Of a DNA stretch of 64,000 nt, positions 24,368 through 33,221 are shown one piece after another. The notes below the pieces were generated by a model that saw nothing but the letters and a program-made list of their open reading frames with translations, made no database searches and had not been told where the DNA came from. Each line of letters begins with the position of its first letter. Position 1 is the first letter of the stretch. A program made the position numbers and the translations under genes. The stretch comes from VXPQ01 sp965116435 (GTDB taxonomy: Bacteria > Bacteroidota > Rhodothermia > Rhodothermales > VXPQ01): contig OZ220686.1 of the NCBI GenBank assembly GCA_965116435.1, positions 1,116,001 through 1,180,000 on the forward strand. The letters are read 5' to 3'.

Positions 24368-26755
24368 CTGCAACCCCAGCAGCAATCCGCCCTGATACAC
24401 CAGGAGCGAGCACAGATACCCGAGCCCGGTCATGTAGAACCACATGACGGCCGGCCAGCGCCATGTGTTCGTTTCGCGGCGGGCAATGGCCAGGGTGCTC
24501 ATGCATTGCAGCGCAAACACGAAGAACACCAGCAGGCTCACCGCCACCAGCGGCGTAAACACGGGCCGCCCGTCGGGATACCGGTCCGCCTTGAGTTGAT
24601 CGCGCAAAACGGGGCTGGCTTCGTCCGCATCGCCCACGCTGTAGAGCGTAGCAAGGGTGCTCACAATCACTTCGCGCGCCGCAAACGCCGCAATAATGCC
24701 CGCGGTAATCTTCCAATCGAAGCCAAGGGGCTGCATGACAGGCTCCAGCGCCCGCCCGAACCGCCCGATGAAACTGTTCCGAATCCGGTAACTGGCTTCG
24801 GCGTCGGCCAATAGCGCCGAACCGGCTTCGTACTTCTCCTCGGCGCGATGCAGCGTTTCGGCAAGGGCCACCTGGCCAGGGTGTTCCGTACGCAACGCGT
24901 CCAGGGCCAGGCGATCCCCGGAATCGGCAGCGAGCAAACGCATCGCCTCCGCCACGGGAGGGCGGGCCCGCACGGCGGCGACATCCGCGCCTTCCTGCGC
25001 GGCGACGCGATCGTATGCGTCCTGCCGCTGCGCTTCGACGGCCGTGCGTTGCTCCACCAGGTCCTGGCTGAACGGCGTAGCGGGATAACTGGCCAAAAAC
25101 CAGAGCGCAATGCTCAGCGAAAAGATGATCTTCCCGGCGCGATACACGAACACTTTGGAGCGCCCGATCATGCGCCAGCACAGATAACGCACCTTCGGCC
25201 TCCGGTACGGGGGCAATTCCATGGCGAAAAACGAAGCCGACCCCTTGAACACGTATCGTTTCAGAATCCAGGCCGCCGCGAACGCCGTCAGGGTTCCGAT
25301 GAGATACATTGCGAACATCGTCAAGCCCTGATAGCCGAACACGCCGAACAGTTTGTCCCCCGGAATAAACGCGGCGATGAACAGGGTATACACCGGCAGA
25401 CGCGCCGAGCAACTCATCAGCGGGGCCACCATGATCGTGATGATCCGGTCGCGTTCGTTGTCGAGCGTCCGGGCCGCCATGATCCCGGGAATGGCGCACG
25501 CGAAACTGCTCAAAAGCGGCACCACCGAACCGCCGCTGAGTCCCACCCTGCTCATCAGCCGGTCCATGATAAACGCGGTCCGGGCCATGTACCCGGTATC
25601 CTCCATCAACCCGATGAAGAAAAACAGCAACAGAATCTGCGGCAAAAAGATCAATACGTTGCCCACGCCCGTAATCGCGCCTTCGACCAAGAGGTCCGTC
25701 GCGACGCCGGCGGGTAGCGTAGTCCGCGCCAGGGCGCCCAATCCTCCCACGGCGGCTTCAATCAGGTCCATGGCCGGAATAGCCCAGGAAAAGACCGCCT
25801 GGAACACAATGAGCAGGACCCCCAGAAAGACCGGAAGGCCAAAGATGCGGTGGGTCAGCACAGCGTCCAGACGGTCCGACCAGGTCCGGCCTGAGGAAGC
25901 CGTGCGACGAGACGTTGCCTGCGCGACGATCGGGCCGAGCCAGTCGTAGCGGCCCGTCATTTCCGCCTGCCGGTACGGCGCCTTGCGCGCTTCCATAGCC
26001 TCCCGGGCCGCCAGCGCCGCGGCATGAAACACCGGGGCCCGCTCTTCCCAGCGCGCCAGGGCTTTCTCGTCGCCCAGGACATGCAACGCCTCGCTGAACC
26101 GATGCGCCTCCGGCAGGTCGGGCGCATGCTCGGCAAGCGCTTCGCATAGCGGTTCCACCTGCGCCGCCACCACGGGCATCAGCGACCAGCGCCGCGCCGG
26201 AGCAGGCGCGGGCGCCTCGAACATCGCGCGGCGCAACGCGTCGAGGCCCTCCTTCCTAATCGCCGCCATCGGCGCGACCGGCAGGCCCAATGCCGCCGCA
26301 AGCGCTTCCGCATCGATGTCCAGATCGCTCTCCCGCACCGAATCCATCATATTCAGCGCCACAACCACCGGAAGCCCCAGGTCTATCACCTGCGAAACCA
26401 GATACAGGTTGCGCTCCAGGTTCGTAGCGTCCACTACGCAAATGGCCAGATCGGGCGGCGCCTCGCCCGCAATGCGGCCGGTGAGCATATCGTAGGCGAT
26501 CTGCTCGTCCAGCGACCGGGGATTCAGGCTGTAGACACCCGGCAAATCCACGACTTCGACCTGTTCGGCCCCGATAAGCCGTCCGCTCTTGCGTTCGACG
26601 GTAACGCCCGGGTAATTCGCGACTTTTTGCCGCCGCCCCGTCAGGAGGTTGAATACGGTCGTCTTCCCTACGTTGGGGTTGCCGATCAGGGCAACCCGGC
26701 GCAAGGCAGGCGACCTATCCGTCAACGAGGAAACGGATTCATGCGCGCTTGACAC
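24365..26755 (-). CDS. feoB: Ferrous iron transport protein B
   Basis: This 796-residue Fe(II) importer has an N-terminal G domain (GNPNVGKT at about 25-32, DLPGVYSL as G3, NMMD as G4), a guanine-dissociation-inhibitor-like helical region (about 190-270) and a C-terminal membrane domain with two Gate motifs containing conserved Cys (SSFACAIPGIMAART and MSCSARLPVYTLF). It begins with GTG at 26755, overlapping feoA by 17 bp, and is cotranscribed with two feoA genes. Between helices about 560-670 lies a soluble helical insertion (EQRTAVEAQRQDAYDRVA...). The extreme 3' end abuts a truncated mobile repeat, so the C-terminus may differ from the ancestral one. Confidence 0.96.
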   Translation of the reverse strand: MSSAHESVSSLTDRSPALRRVALIGNPNVGKTTVFNLLTGRRQKVANYPGVTVERKSGRLIGAEQVEVVDLPGVYSLNPRSLDEQIAYDMLTGRIAGEAPPDLAICVVDATNLERNLYLVSQVIDLGLPVVVALNMMDSVRESDLDIDAEALAAALGLPVAPMAAIRKEGLDALRRAMFEAPAPAPARRWSLMPVVAAQVEPLCEALAEHAPDLPEAHRFSEALHVLGDEKALARWEERAPVFHAAALAAREAMEARKAPYRQAEMTGRYDWLGPIVAQATSRRTASSGRTWSDRLDAVLTHRIFGLPVFLGVLLIVFQAVFSWAIPAMDLIEAAVGGLGALARTTLPAGVATDLLVEGAITGVGNVLIFLPQILLLFFFIGLMEDTGYMARTAFIMDRLMSRVGLSGGSVVPLLSSFACAIPGIMAARTLDNERDRIITIMVAPLMSCSARLPVYTLFIAAFIPGDKLFGVFGYQGLTMFAMYLIGTLTAFAAAWILKRYVFKGSASFFAMELPPYRRPKVRYLCWRMIGRSKVFVYRAGKIIFSLSIALWFLASYPATPFSQDLVEQRTAVEAQRQDAYDRVAAQEGADVAAVRARPPVAEAMRLLAADSGDRLALDALRTEHPGQVALAETLHRAEEKYEAGSALLADAEASYRIRNSFIGRFGRALEPVMQPLGFDWKITAGIIAAFAAREVIVSTLATLYSVGDADEASPVLRDQLKADRYPDGRPVFTPLVAVSLLVFFVFALQCMSTLAIARRETNTWRWPAVMWFYMTGLGYLCSLLVYQGGLLLGLQ

Positions 26756-26960
26756 GGATCATCGCGGCTTCGTGCTTGCGGATCGAGAGATGATATCCGC
26801 GCACTTTCAGATCAATGGGGTCGCCCAGCGGAGCATATCGCACGACCTCGACAGGCGTACCGGACAACAGGCCCATTTCTAACAAACGACCGGGCGGGAC
26901 AGGGCCTGCAAAGCCCGTCACGATCCCGCACTCTCCGGGTTCAAGTTCTTTCAGCGTCAT
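26739..26960 (-). CDS. feoA: FeoA domain protein (second in operon)
   Basis: This 73-residue SH3-like FeoA protein assists FeoB in Fe(II) uptake. Characteristic sequences are MTLKELEPGECGIVTGF, GRLLEMGLLSGTPVEVVRYAPLGDPIDLKVRGYHLSIRKHEA shown here in part as LLEMGLLSGTPVEVV and YHLSIRKHEA. Its start overlaps the preceding FeoA stop and its stop overlaps feoB, so all three are tightly coupled. Confidence 0.93.
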   Translation of the reverse strand: MTLKELEPGECGIVTGFAGPVPPGRLLEMGLLSGTPVEVVRYAPLGDPIDLKVRGYHLSIRKHEAAMIRVKRA

Positions 26961-27184
26961 AATGCGATGGCCGGACTGCCGAAAATGCGCATGGCCAGTT
27001 CGCGCCGAAGACCGATGCGGCTATCGGACACGCGGACGATCAGCTTATCGGAATTTTGCAGGATAGCCACCTGTGTGCCTTCGCGCAGGCCCAGTTCGCG
27101 CATGCGCTGCGCCGTAGCGGGATCAAGACCCAAAAAGGCCAGCTTGACGTCAATGCCGTGGCCAAAACTGGTGAGGGGCGCCAT
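26957..27184 (-). CDS. FeoA domain protein (first in operon)
   Basis: This 75-residue FeoA/SH3-like protein reads MAPLTSFGHGIDVKLAFLGL, then ATAQRMRELGLREGTQVAIL and KLIVRVSDSRIGLRRELA, matching the FeoA pattern (RMxELGLxxGTxV). The second of two adjacent ATGs (27184) is chosen because GGAAAG lies 5 nt upstream of it; longer in-frame starts lack this. Two FeoA proteins ahead of FeoB is a known but less common layout. The 300 bp upstream is AT-rich and contains TTTAGACTTAATACAAATAA, a possible iron-regulator site that I cannot verify. Confidence 0.88.
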   Translation of the reverse strand: MAPLTSFGHGIDVKLAFLGLDPATAQRMRELGLREGTQVAILQNSDKLIVRVSDSRIGLRRELAMRIFGSPAIAL

Positions 27185-27386
27185 CATTGCTTTCCGTAAA
27201 GATACCGTGTAGAGATACAGAACATCTGGAGAACCCCGCCAATTTAGACTTAATACAAATAAAGAGTGCATTAATTTTATATCTTCACGAAATCTTCATG
27301 ATGCCTGTGATTTGCGCCAAAAATCCCCTGATTCAGAAAATTTCAAGCGCATAGCAAACGCTGCAAAAGCCTTCGCGCCTGCATAA

Positions 27387-27431
27387 CCTAAAAAAGTAAG
27401 GCCGGAGATTTCTCGACTTAAAAAATTAAGG
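27387..27431. repeat. 45-bp AT-rich palindromic repeat (first copy)
   Basis: CCTAAAAAAGTAAGG, CCGGAGATTTCTCG and ACTTAAAAAATTAAGG in succession form an imperfect inverted repeat. It closely matches the reverse complement of 58589-58635. It lies in the non-coding stretch 27185-27505 between the feo operon and the DUF5916 gene, where I see no gene. Confidence 0.55.
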
Positions 27432-27505
27432 TTGGGTGTGGATACTCGAGGAAACCAAGGCCCCGTGCAGGGTAGCGGACGCGGCGCTGCCCTCCTCCCG
27501 TATCC

Positions 27506-30148
27506 TCAATTCAGGAAATTGTAATTCAGTTTGATGAGGAATGCATTCTCCGGGAAGGCCTCGAAGGTATCGCCGAATTGGTCGCCTGTCGAGCGGTCGT
27601 ACGGGGAAGCGGCCCTGGGCGAAAGCGGATTCAGGGTGTCTTCCGCGTTCCGCCCGTGCGTCCAGACAATGAACAACGCCGAGCCGGGGCGGTATTCCCA
27701 ACGCAACACAAGGTTGGAGTGCAGGCTGCTGAACGTAAATTCGTCCCGCTTCGGATACGCGTCGAAATCGAGCAGCGCGTCCCGATCCGGATGGAGCTGG
27801 AAACGGTCATACCGGCCCCGCGCGGCGAAAATCTGGCTGTAGAGCTGCACGGACAACCGGGGCGTCAGGGTAAACGCGCCGCGCAGCGTAATGTCCGTCG
27901 AGCGCGTATCCCGCGCCCCGAACACGGACACGTAATACTGGTCCGGGACCGTCGGCTCGACGCCGGAAAGGAGCGCGTTCAGCGTTCCCCGGTCGTCGAA
28001 CGCCCTGAAATCCGCCGCGTCCAGATCATCCGGGTGGGCCGCGTCCTCCCCAATGGACCAGCCGGAGCCGGAACGCCAAAATGTTTCGTTGGCGGACCAG
28101 GCCAGCACGTCGCGCTCCCAGGCGCCTTCGATTTCGCTGGACAACGACAACCGGTTGCTGACATTCCACTGCCCTTCCAGGCTTATTTCGGATTCCGTGC
28201 CGCCGTTGCCGTAAAACGTCAAATCCACGCCCGGCTCCACTTGCCAGTTGCGCCGTTCGTCGGTTTCGAATTGCCCCTGCACCGCAAAACTTCCCGGCGG
28301 AGACCAGGGCAACAAACCGCGCGTCTCGTACAAATCGTACCCCCCGAACGGATTCTCGTATTCGAAACCCAGAATCATGGACCGGAAACTCCGAAACGTC
28401 CACCGGGACCCAATATCGAATCGCTGCCCGAGGTCCAGTCCTTCCCGGTACGAAAATTCCTGCACGAAGAAAAACCGGGCGCCGCCGCGCAGGAACGGGC
28501 CAAAGGACCTTCCGCCCCGGACCGAGTACGACCCCGAAGAAATAAACGCGATAAAATTATCCTCGCGAAGCTGGCCCGTATCGTTCGGGTTAAAGGCGTC
28601 GCTGAATACGTCCAGTCCGGCGAAGCCGCGCACGGTCCCTTGCCGTTTGCGAAGCCACGCTTTGCTGGCGAACCCGGTCTCCCCGGCGATATCCGTATCG
28701 ATCTGATTCCTGTTCGCCACCGAAAAGAAGCCCTCGACGCCGTACCGGTTCTGCAGAAAACGCAAATCCCAGTCCATGCCCGCTGTCAGGCTACGCAACC
28801 GATTCTCCTCCTCCCCGGCGTCGCCCCCCTCGAACAGCGTCGCGATGCCGCCCACGGACGACCAGGAGCCGACTTGTTGAATCACCCGCCCGACGCCATA
28901 CCCTCGCGAAGGGCTGAAATCGGACCCCGTAACCGCTCCCAGTACGCCGAAGGAAAGGCCCGATCCGGTGCGCCCGGACAGCTTCCCGGCGCCGATAATA
29001 GGCGCATCCGCCCCAATGCGGCGCGTATACAGGAGCCGCCCGGGCCCCACGGAAAAATCGTAGATATTGATCCCCTCCACAAAGAAGGGTCGGCGCTCCT
29101 GAAAGAAGGTCTCGAACGCCGTCAGGTTCAAGACCGCCGGATCCGCCTCGACCTGCCCGAAATCGGGATTGATCGTGGCGTCCAGCGTAACATTCGTGCC
29201 CAAACCGATCTTCAGGTCGCCGCCGATATCGAAGGTGCCGTCGCGGACGCGTTCGCCGGCGACCTCCTCGCTTTCGAGCGTATGCAGGCCGGTCACGGTA
29301 TACGGTATGATTTGCACATTGCGGCGGGGCTTCACGTCCCGAATGCCTTCCAGGCGCCCGAACTGGGCCACCAGGTTGGTGCGCTGCGTACGGGGCACAT
29401 GGGGCCACTCGGATTGTTCGCCGAGCCGGGGAATCCGGCGCGTGAAGTGAATGCCCCAGGTCTGCACGGGAGCCTCCGAGAAACGCAACATGCTGTACGG
29501 AATGCGCAGCTCGGCGGACCACCCGGCCTGCGTGACGCGTACGTCCGAATACCATACGGCGTCCCATGAAGGATCCATGCCCCGGGGTGCGTTGCTATTG
29601 CCGCCCCCGCCGCCTCCGCCGCCGCCCGATCCGCCCCCGCCGCTGCTGGTCCCCGTCTGGAGCGCATCGAACTGCACCCCGGCGGCGTTCACCCCAAACA
29701 CATAGGCGGTGCGCCGGTCGAACCAGGCGTCCACGGCCACCAGAAACCAATCGGCCCGGTTGAAATCGTCCCGCCGCCCGAGCGCCTTTTCGATGGCGCC
29801 CGGCTCCTCGTCACGGAGCAACGCCCCCACGTACAGGTAATTCGCGCCATACAACACGCGCACTTCCGTATCCCGGGACGCAGGCGCGCCGTCCACCGGC
29901 TCGTATTGCCGGAAACCGGATATCGCCGCCGCCCGTTGCCAGGCGGCTTCGTCCAGCAACCCGTCAAGCACGATCTCTTCTTCGACGAACAGGGCCTGCA
30001 TGACGCCCTCGTTTCCCTGCTCCATCGGAGGCGATGGGGCGCTCGTCTGGGCCGAAGCCTCGAAAACGCCCCCCGCACACCATGCGGCGCACAGGCCGAC
30101 GACAAGCGCCTGGGCCCAGTGCTGGCGAATCGGACAATACGGTTTCAC
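27506..30148 (-). CDS. DUF5916 outer-membrane protein with CBM9-like N-terminus
   Basis: This protein of about 880 residues has a signal sequence (ALVVGLCAAWCAGGVFEASAQ), then a carbohydrate-binding family-9-like domain (IVLDGLLDEAAWQRA, ASRDTEVRVLYGANYLYVG) and a long C-terminal DUF5916 region (ETFFQERRPFFVEGINIYDF, then alternating beta-strands ending KLNYNFLN) typical of a large outer-membrane barrel. A Gly-rich stretch (about 20 residues, mostly Gly with SGGGGSGGGG) interrupts the CBM9-like part near residue 185. GTG at 30148 is chosen as the first start giving a normal signal peptide; upstream in-frame codons add about 69 unlikely residues. Function is unknown; it diverges from a second DUF5916 gene. 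Confidence 0.82.
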   Translation of the reverse strand: MKPYCPIRQHWAQALVVGLCAAWCAGGVFEASAQTSAPSPPMEQGNEGVMQALFVEEEIVLDGLLDEAAWQRAAAISGFRQYEPVDGAPASRDTEVRVLYGANYLYVGALLRDEEPGAIEKALGRRDDFNRADWFLVAVDAWFDRRTAYVFGVNAAGVQFDALQTGTSSGGGGSGGGGGGGGGNSNAPRGMDPSWDAVWYSDVRVTQAGWSAELRIPYSMLRFSEAPVQTWGIHFTRRIPRLGEQSEWPHVPRTQRTNLVAQFGRLEGIRDVKPRRNVQIIPYTVTGLHTLESEEVAGERVRDGTFDIGGDLKIGLGTNVTLDATINPDFGQVEADPAVLNLTAFETFFQERRPFFVEGINIYDFSVGPGRLLYTRRIGADAPIIGAGKLSGRTGSGLSFGVLGAVTGSDFSPSRGYGVGRVIQQVGSWSSVGGIATLFEGGDAGEEENRLRSLTAGMDWDLRFLQNRYGVEGFFSVANRNQIDTDIAGETGFASKAWLRKRQGTVRGFAGLDVFSDAFNPNDTGQLREDNFIAFISSGSYSVRGGRSFGPFLRGGARFFFVQEFSYREGLDLGQRFDIGSRWTFRSFRSMILGFEYENPFGGYDLYETRGLLPWSPPGSFAVQGQFETDERRNWQVEPGVDLTFYGNGGTESEISLEGQWNVSNRLSLSSEIEGAWERDVLAWSANETFWRSGSGWSIGEDAAHPDDLDAADFRAFDDRGTLNALLSGVEPTVPDQYYVSVFGARDTRSTDITLRGAFTLTPRLSVQLYSQIFAARGRYDRFQLHPDRDALLDFDAYPKRDEFTFSSLHSNLVLRWEYRPGSALFIVWTHGRNAEDTLNPLSPRAASPYDRSTGDQFGDTFEAFPENAFLIKLNYNFLN

Positions 30149-30689
30149 GGGTGCTATCGTTTTTGTGGGGGGCGTACGGACAATACGAGCAATACGGCGG
30201 GCGCCCGCAAGGCCCGGTTGCAACGCCTCGCCGTGCGTAAGGGCCCGGCGAGCGTGGCGAACATTCTTACCTTGACTCCATTGTTGCGATGCCTCGCCGC
30301 GCGAACCGGCAAGGCGTGGAGCATTAGACTCCCGCATGCCGCCCGTACATTCCATCGACCGGATTTCCTGCGCGCGGACTGTGCTGGTTTAGTATTTACT
30401 TGACAGTCCGCCCGAAAACCGTCCCCGCACAAGACAGACTCCGAAGCAGGCTGCCATGTGTTTGCAAGACGCCCAAAGACAAGACACCGAAAAAACAGAG
30501 GGCAATCTGGTCTTTGCGGACGTACCCAGCGCATTCTGTAATATAATTTCGGACGTCGGGTTTCAGAAAGCATTAAAAAATACGCCTGTATCCTGTATTT
30601 TATAATCTGATTGTCCGAATTTCCCGGATCATGCCTGTTATTATAGCGGTGTCCGCTTCGCCATCCCCGAATCCTCTGTGACGAACCCC
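30149..30689. other. Divergent intergenic region between the two DUF5916 genes
   Basis: This 540-bp stretch must hold both promoters. The part from about 30500 to 30660 is AT-rich (TAATATAATTTCGG, AAAAAATACGCCTG). I see no credible gene, tRNA or repeat in it. Confidence 0.5.
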
Positions 30690-33026
30690 ATGCATCCCGG
30701 AATCCGCCGTGCAAAAAGGCGCGCCGCGCTTGCGATCCTCTGTGTTTGCCCGATCCTGCTCCTGACGTTTCCCGCCGCCGCGCAGCAAACGGGAGCCTAC
30801 GTCGCCCCGAGCGCCCCCGGCGCCGCCGACCCGGGCGCGGCCCCCGCCCTGCACGCCGTCCAGAGCGACAGCGACGCCCTGCCCGCGCTGGACGGCGACA
30901 TACTCGGCGATCCGGCCTGGACCGCCATCGACCCGGCCACCGGATTCACCCAGATCACCCCGAACGAGGGCGAACCCGCCTCCGAAAGAACCGAAGTCCG
31001 CATCCAGTACACCGCGCAAACCCTGTACGTAGGGGTCGTATGCTACGACCGCGAACCGACGCAAATCATCGTAGCGGACAGCCGCCGGGATGCGGACCCC
31101 CAAGAGGCCGACAGCTTCAGCCTGATTCTGGATACGTACCGGGACCGGCAGAACGGATTCGTGTTCGGGACAAATTCCGCTGGCGTGGAATACGACGCGC
31201 AGGTAACGAACGAAGGCCAGAACAGCGGACAGTTTTCGCAAGGCCCTCGCAACCAGAGCGGCTCGGGCGGCGGGCTGAACGTGAACTGGGACGGCGCCTG
31301 GACCGTCCATACAGAAACGGGCGCGTACGGATGGAGCGCCGAATTCGCCATTCCGCTGCGCACCTTGCGCTTTGCGACCGGCGAAAACCAGGCGTGGGGC
31401 GTCAACTTCGAGCGCCGCATTCGGCGGCGGAACGAAACCGCCTACTGGGCCCCGCTGCCCCGGCAATACACGCTCGCCCGGGTTTCGCTGGCCGGAACGC
31501 TGGAGGGGCTGGATATGCAGGCGCCGCGCAACCTGCAAATCACGCCGTACGCACTGGGGCAAGGCGCGCGCGAAACCCGGTCCACAGCGACGCAAACCAC
31601 ATCGAAAGCCACCGATCCCGAGAGCGATTTCGGCGTCGATCTGAAGTACAGCCTGACGCCCAGCATGACGCTCGACGTCACGTACAACACCGATTTTGCG
31701 CAAGTGGAAGTGGACGAACAGCAAATAAATCTGGACCGCTTCAACCTGTTCTTTCCCGAAAAACGCCCCTTCTTCCTCGAAAACGCCGGGGTGTTCTCCG
31801 TGGGCGCGCCAGGGCAAATCGACCTCTTCTTCAGCCGGCGCATCGGGATTGGCGCAGACGGCGTAGCCGTGCCCATCCTCGGGGGCGCGCGCGTTTCCGG
31901 TTCGATGGGCGATTACCGGATCGGCGCGCTCAACATGCAAACCCGGCAACTGGGCGCCGAGGCGATCCCCGGCAACAATTTCAGCGTGGCCCGGCTCAAG
32001 CGCGAGTTCCCCAACCGCACCTTTGCGGGCGTGCTATTCACGAACCGGGAGGGCGTCGGCAGTCTGGCGGAGGGAGACCACTTCAACCGCGTATTCGCCC
32101 TGGACGGGCAGGTGGGCATTGGGCAGTACGGCCTGGTGTCGGGCTTCGGGGCCCTGTCGGCGACGCCGGGCATGTCGGGGGAAAATTATGCGTACCGAAC
32201 GGCTGCCGCCTGGAACTCCCAAGGCTGGATGCTGAATGCAGGCTATACCGAAGTCGGCGACCACTTCAACCCGGAACTCGGGTTTATGCAACGGACATCG
32301 GCCTACCGGCATGTGAGCGGCCTTGTTTTTTACCGCTACCGCCCGGATTTCCTTCGGTTTCACGAACTGCGCCCGCATGTTAGTTACAACGGATACTGGG
32401 GGCTGGGGGACGGATTGTACGAAACGGGCTTCCTCCACATCGACAACCACTGGGAATGGGAAAACGGCTGGGAAATTCATACGGGCATCAACCTGACCAC
32501 CGAAGGCGTCCGGGAATCGTTTCAAATCAGCGAGGACGTATGGGTGCCCAAGGCGTCGTACCACCATCGGGAGGCGATGATCGTCGGAATCACGGACGAG
32601 AGCCTGCCGCTCAGCCTGAGCACCCGGGTCATTGCGGGCGGATTTTTCGGGGGAGATCGGGTTACGATCCTGTCCACGATCCGGGGGCGGGCCGGCGAAG
32701 CGTTCAACACAGAAATCGGCCTGAGCCAGAACTGGGTGGACCTGCCGGGCGGCGAATTCACGGCGAATCTGGTGCGGACGCGGCTTTCCTGGTCCTTTAC
32801 GCCCCGCATGTACTTGCAATCGCTGGTTCAGTACAACAGCTCAGCGGAACTCTGGTCGGTGAACCTGCGCTTCGGGTGGCTGCAATCGGCGGGAACGGGC
32901 CTGTTCGTCGTGTTCAACCATACCTCCAGCTACGATCGGATCCGGGGATTCGGAGCGTTCGATCCCGAAACCACGAACCAGACCTTCATTATCAAATATT
33001 CGCGCCTCCTGAACGTGTTGCGGTAG
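30690..33026 (+). CDS. DUF5916 outer-membrane protein (second copy)
   Basis: This 778-residue protein is a paralogue of the divergent neighbour. It has a signal peptide (ILCVCPILLLTFPAAAQQ), a CBM9-like domain (ALDGDILGDPAWTAIDPATG, TEVRIQYTAQTLYVGVVCYD, DSFSLILDTYRDRQNGFVFG) and a DUF5916 barrel region (FNLFFPEKRPFFLENAGVFS ... IIKYSRLLNVLR). ATG at 30690 is preferred to a GTG four codons upstream. Proteins of this family are common in Bacteroidota-like genomes; function is not established. It ends before a bidirectional terminator. Confidence 0.87.
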   Translation: MHPGIRRAKRRAALAILCVCPILLLTFPAAAQQTGAYVAPSAPGAADPGAAPALHAVQSDSDALPALDGDILGDPAWTAIDPATGFTQITPNEGEPASERTEVRIQYTAQTLYVGVVCYDREPTQIIVADSRRDADPQEADSFSLILDTYRDRQNGFVFGTNSAGVEYDAQVTNEGQNSGQFSQGPRNQSGSGGGLNVNWDGAWTVHTETGAYGWSAEFAIPLRTLRFATGENQAWGVNFERRIRRRNETAYWAPLPRQYTLARVSLAGTLEGLDMQAPRNLQITPYALGQGARETRSTATQTTSKATDPESDFGVDLKYSLTPSMTLDVTYNTDFAQVEVDEQQINLDRFNLFFPEKRPFFLENAGVFSVGAPGQIDLFFSRRIGIGADGVAVPILGGARVSGSMGDYRIGALNMQTRQLGAEAIPGNNFSVARLKREFPNRTFAGVLFTNREGVGSLAEGDHFNRVFALDGQVGIGQYGLVSGFGALSATPGMSGENYAYRTAAAWNSQGWMLNAGYTEVGDHFNPELGFMQRTSAYRHVSGLVFYRYRPDFLRFHELRPHVSYNGYWGLGDGLYETGFLHIDNHWEWENGWEIHTGINLTTEGVRESFQISEDVWVPKASYHHREAMIVGITDESLPLSLSTRVIAGGFFGGDRVTILSTIRGRAGEAFNTEIGLSQNWVDLPGGEFTANLVRTRLSWSFTPRMYLQSLVQYNSSAELWSVNLRFGWLQSAGTGLFVVFNHTSSYDRIRGFGAFDPETTNQTFIIKYSRLLNVLR

Positions 33027-33132
33027 CAAGGGGTGCAGGGCCACGCGTAGGCATACGCTGACGCAAGGGTACGCTGAGTACTGGGTAAAAACCCGTACCG
33101 TACCCCGTACGCCATTAAAAAAGTATAAAAAA

Positions 33133-33161
33133 GCCGGGGACGCTCCATGAGCGCCCCCGGC
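33133..33161 (-). terminator. Rho-independent terminator, probably bidirectional
   Basis: GCCGGGGACGCTC, a 3-nt loop and GAGCGCCCCCGGC form a strong hairpin between convergent genes. On the minus strand it is followed by TTTTTT, so it would end the susC-susD transcript; the plus-strand side (GTCTTTAT) is weaker. Confidence 0.75.
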
Positions 33162-33221
33162 CGTCTTTATCTCGTATGTATCCCGCCGCAATGCGGGGAA
33201 TCGAAGCAACGCCAGTACGCG

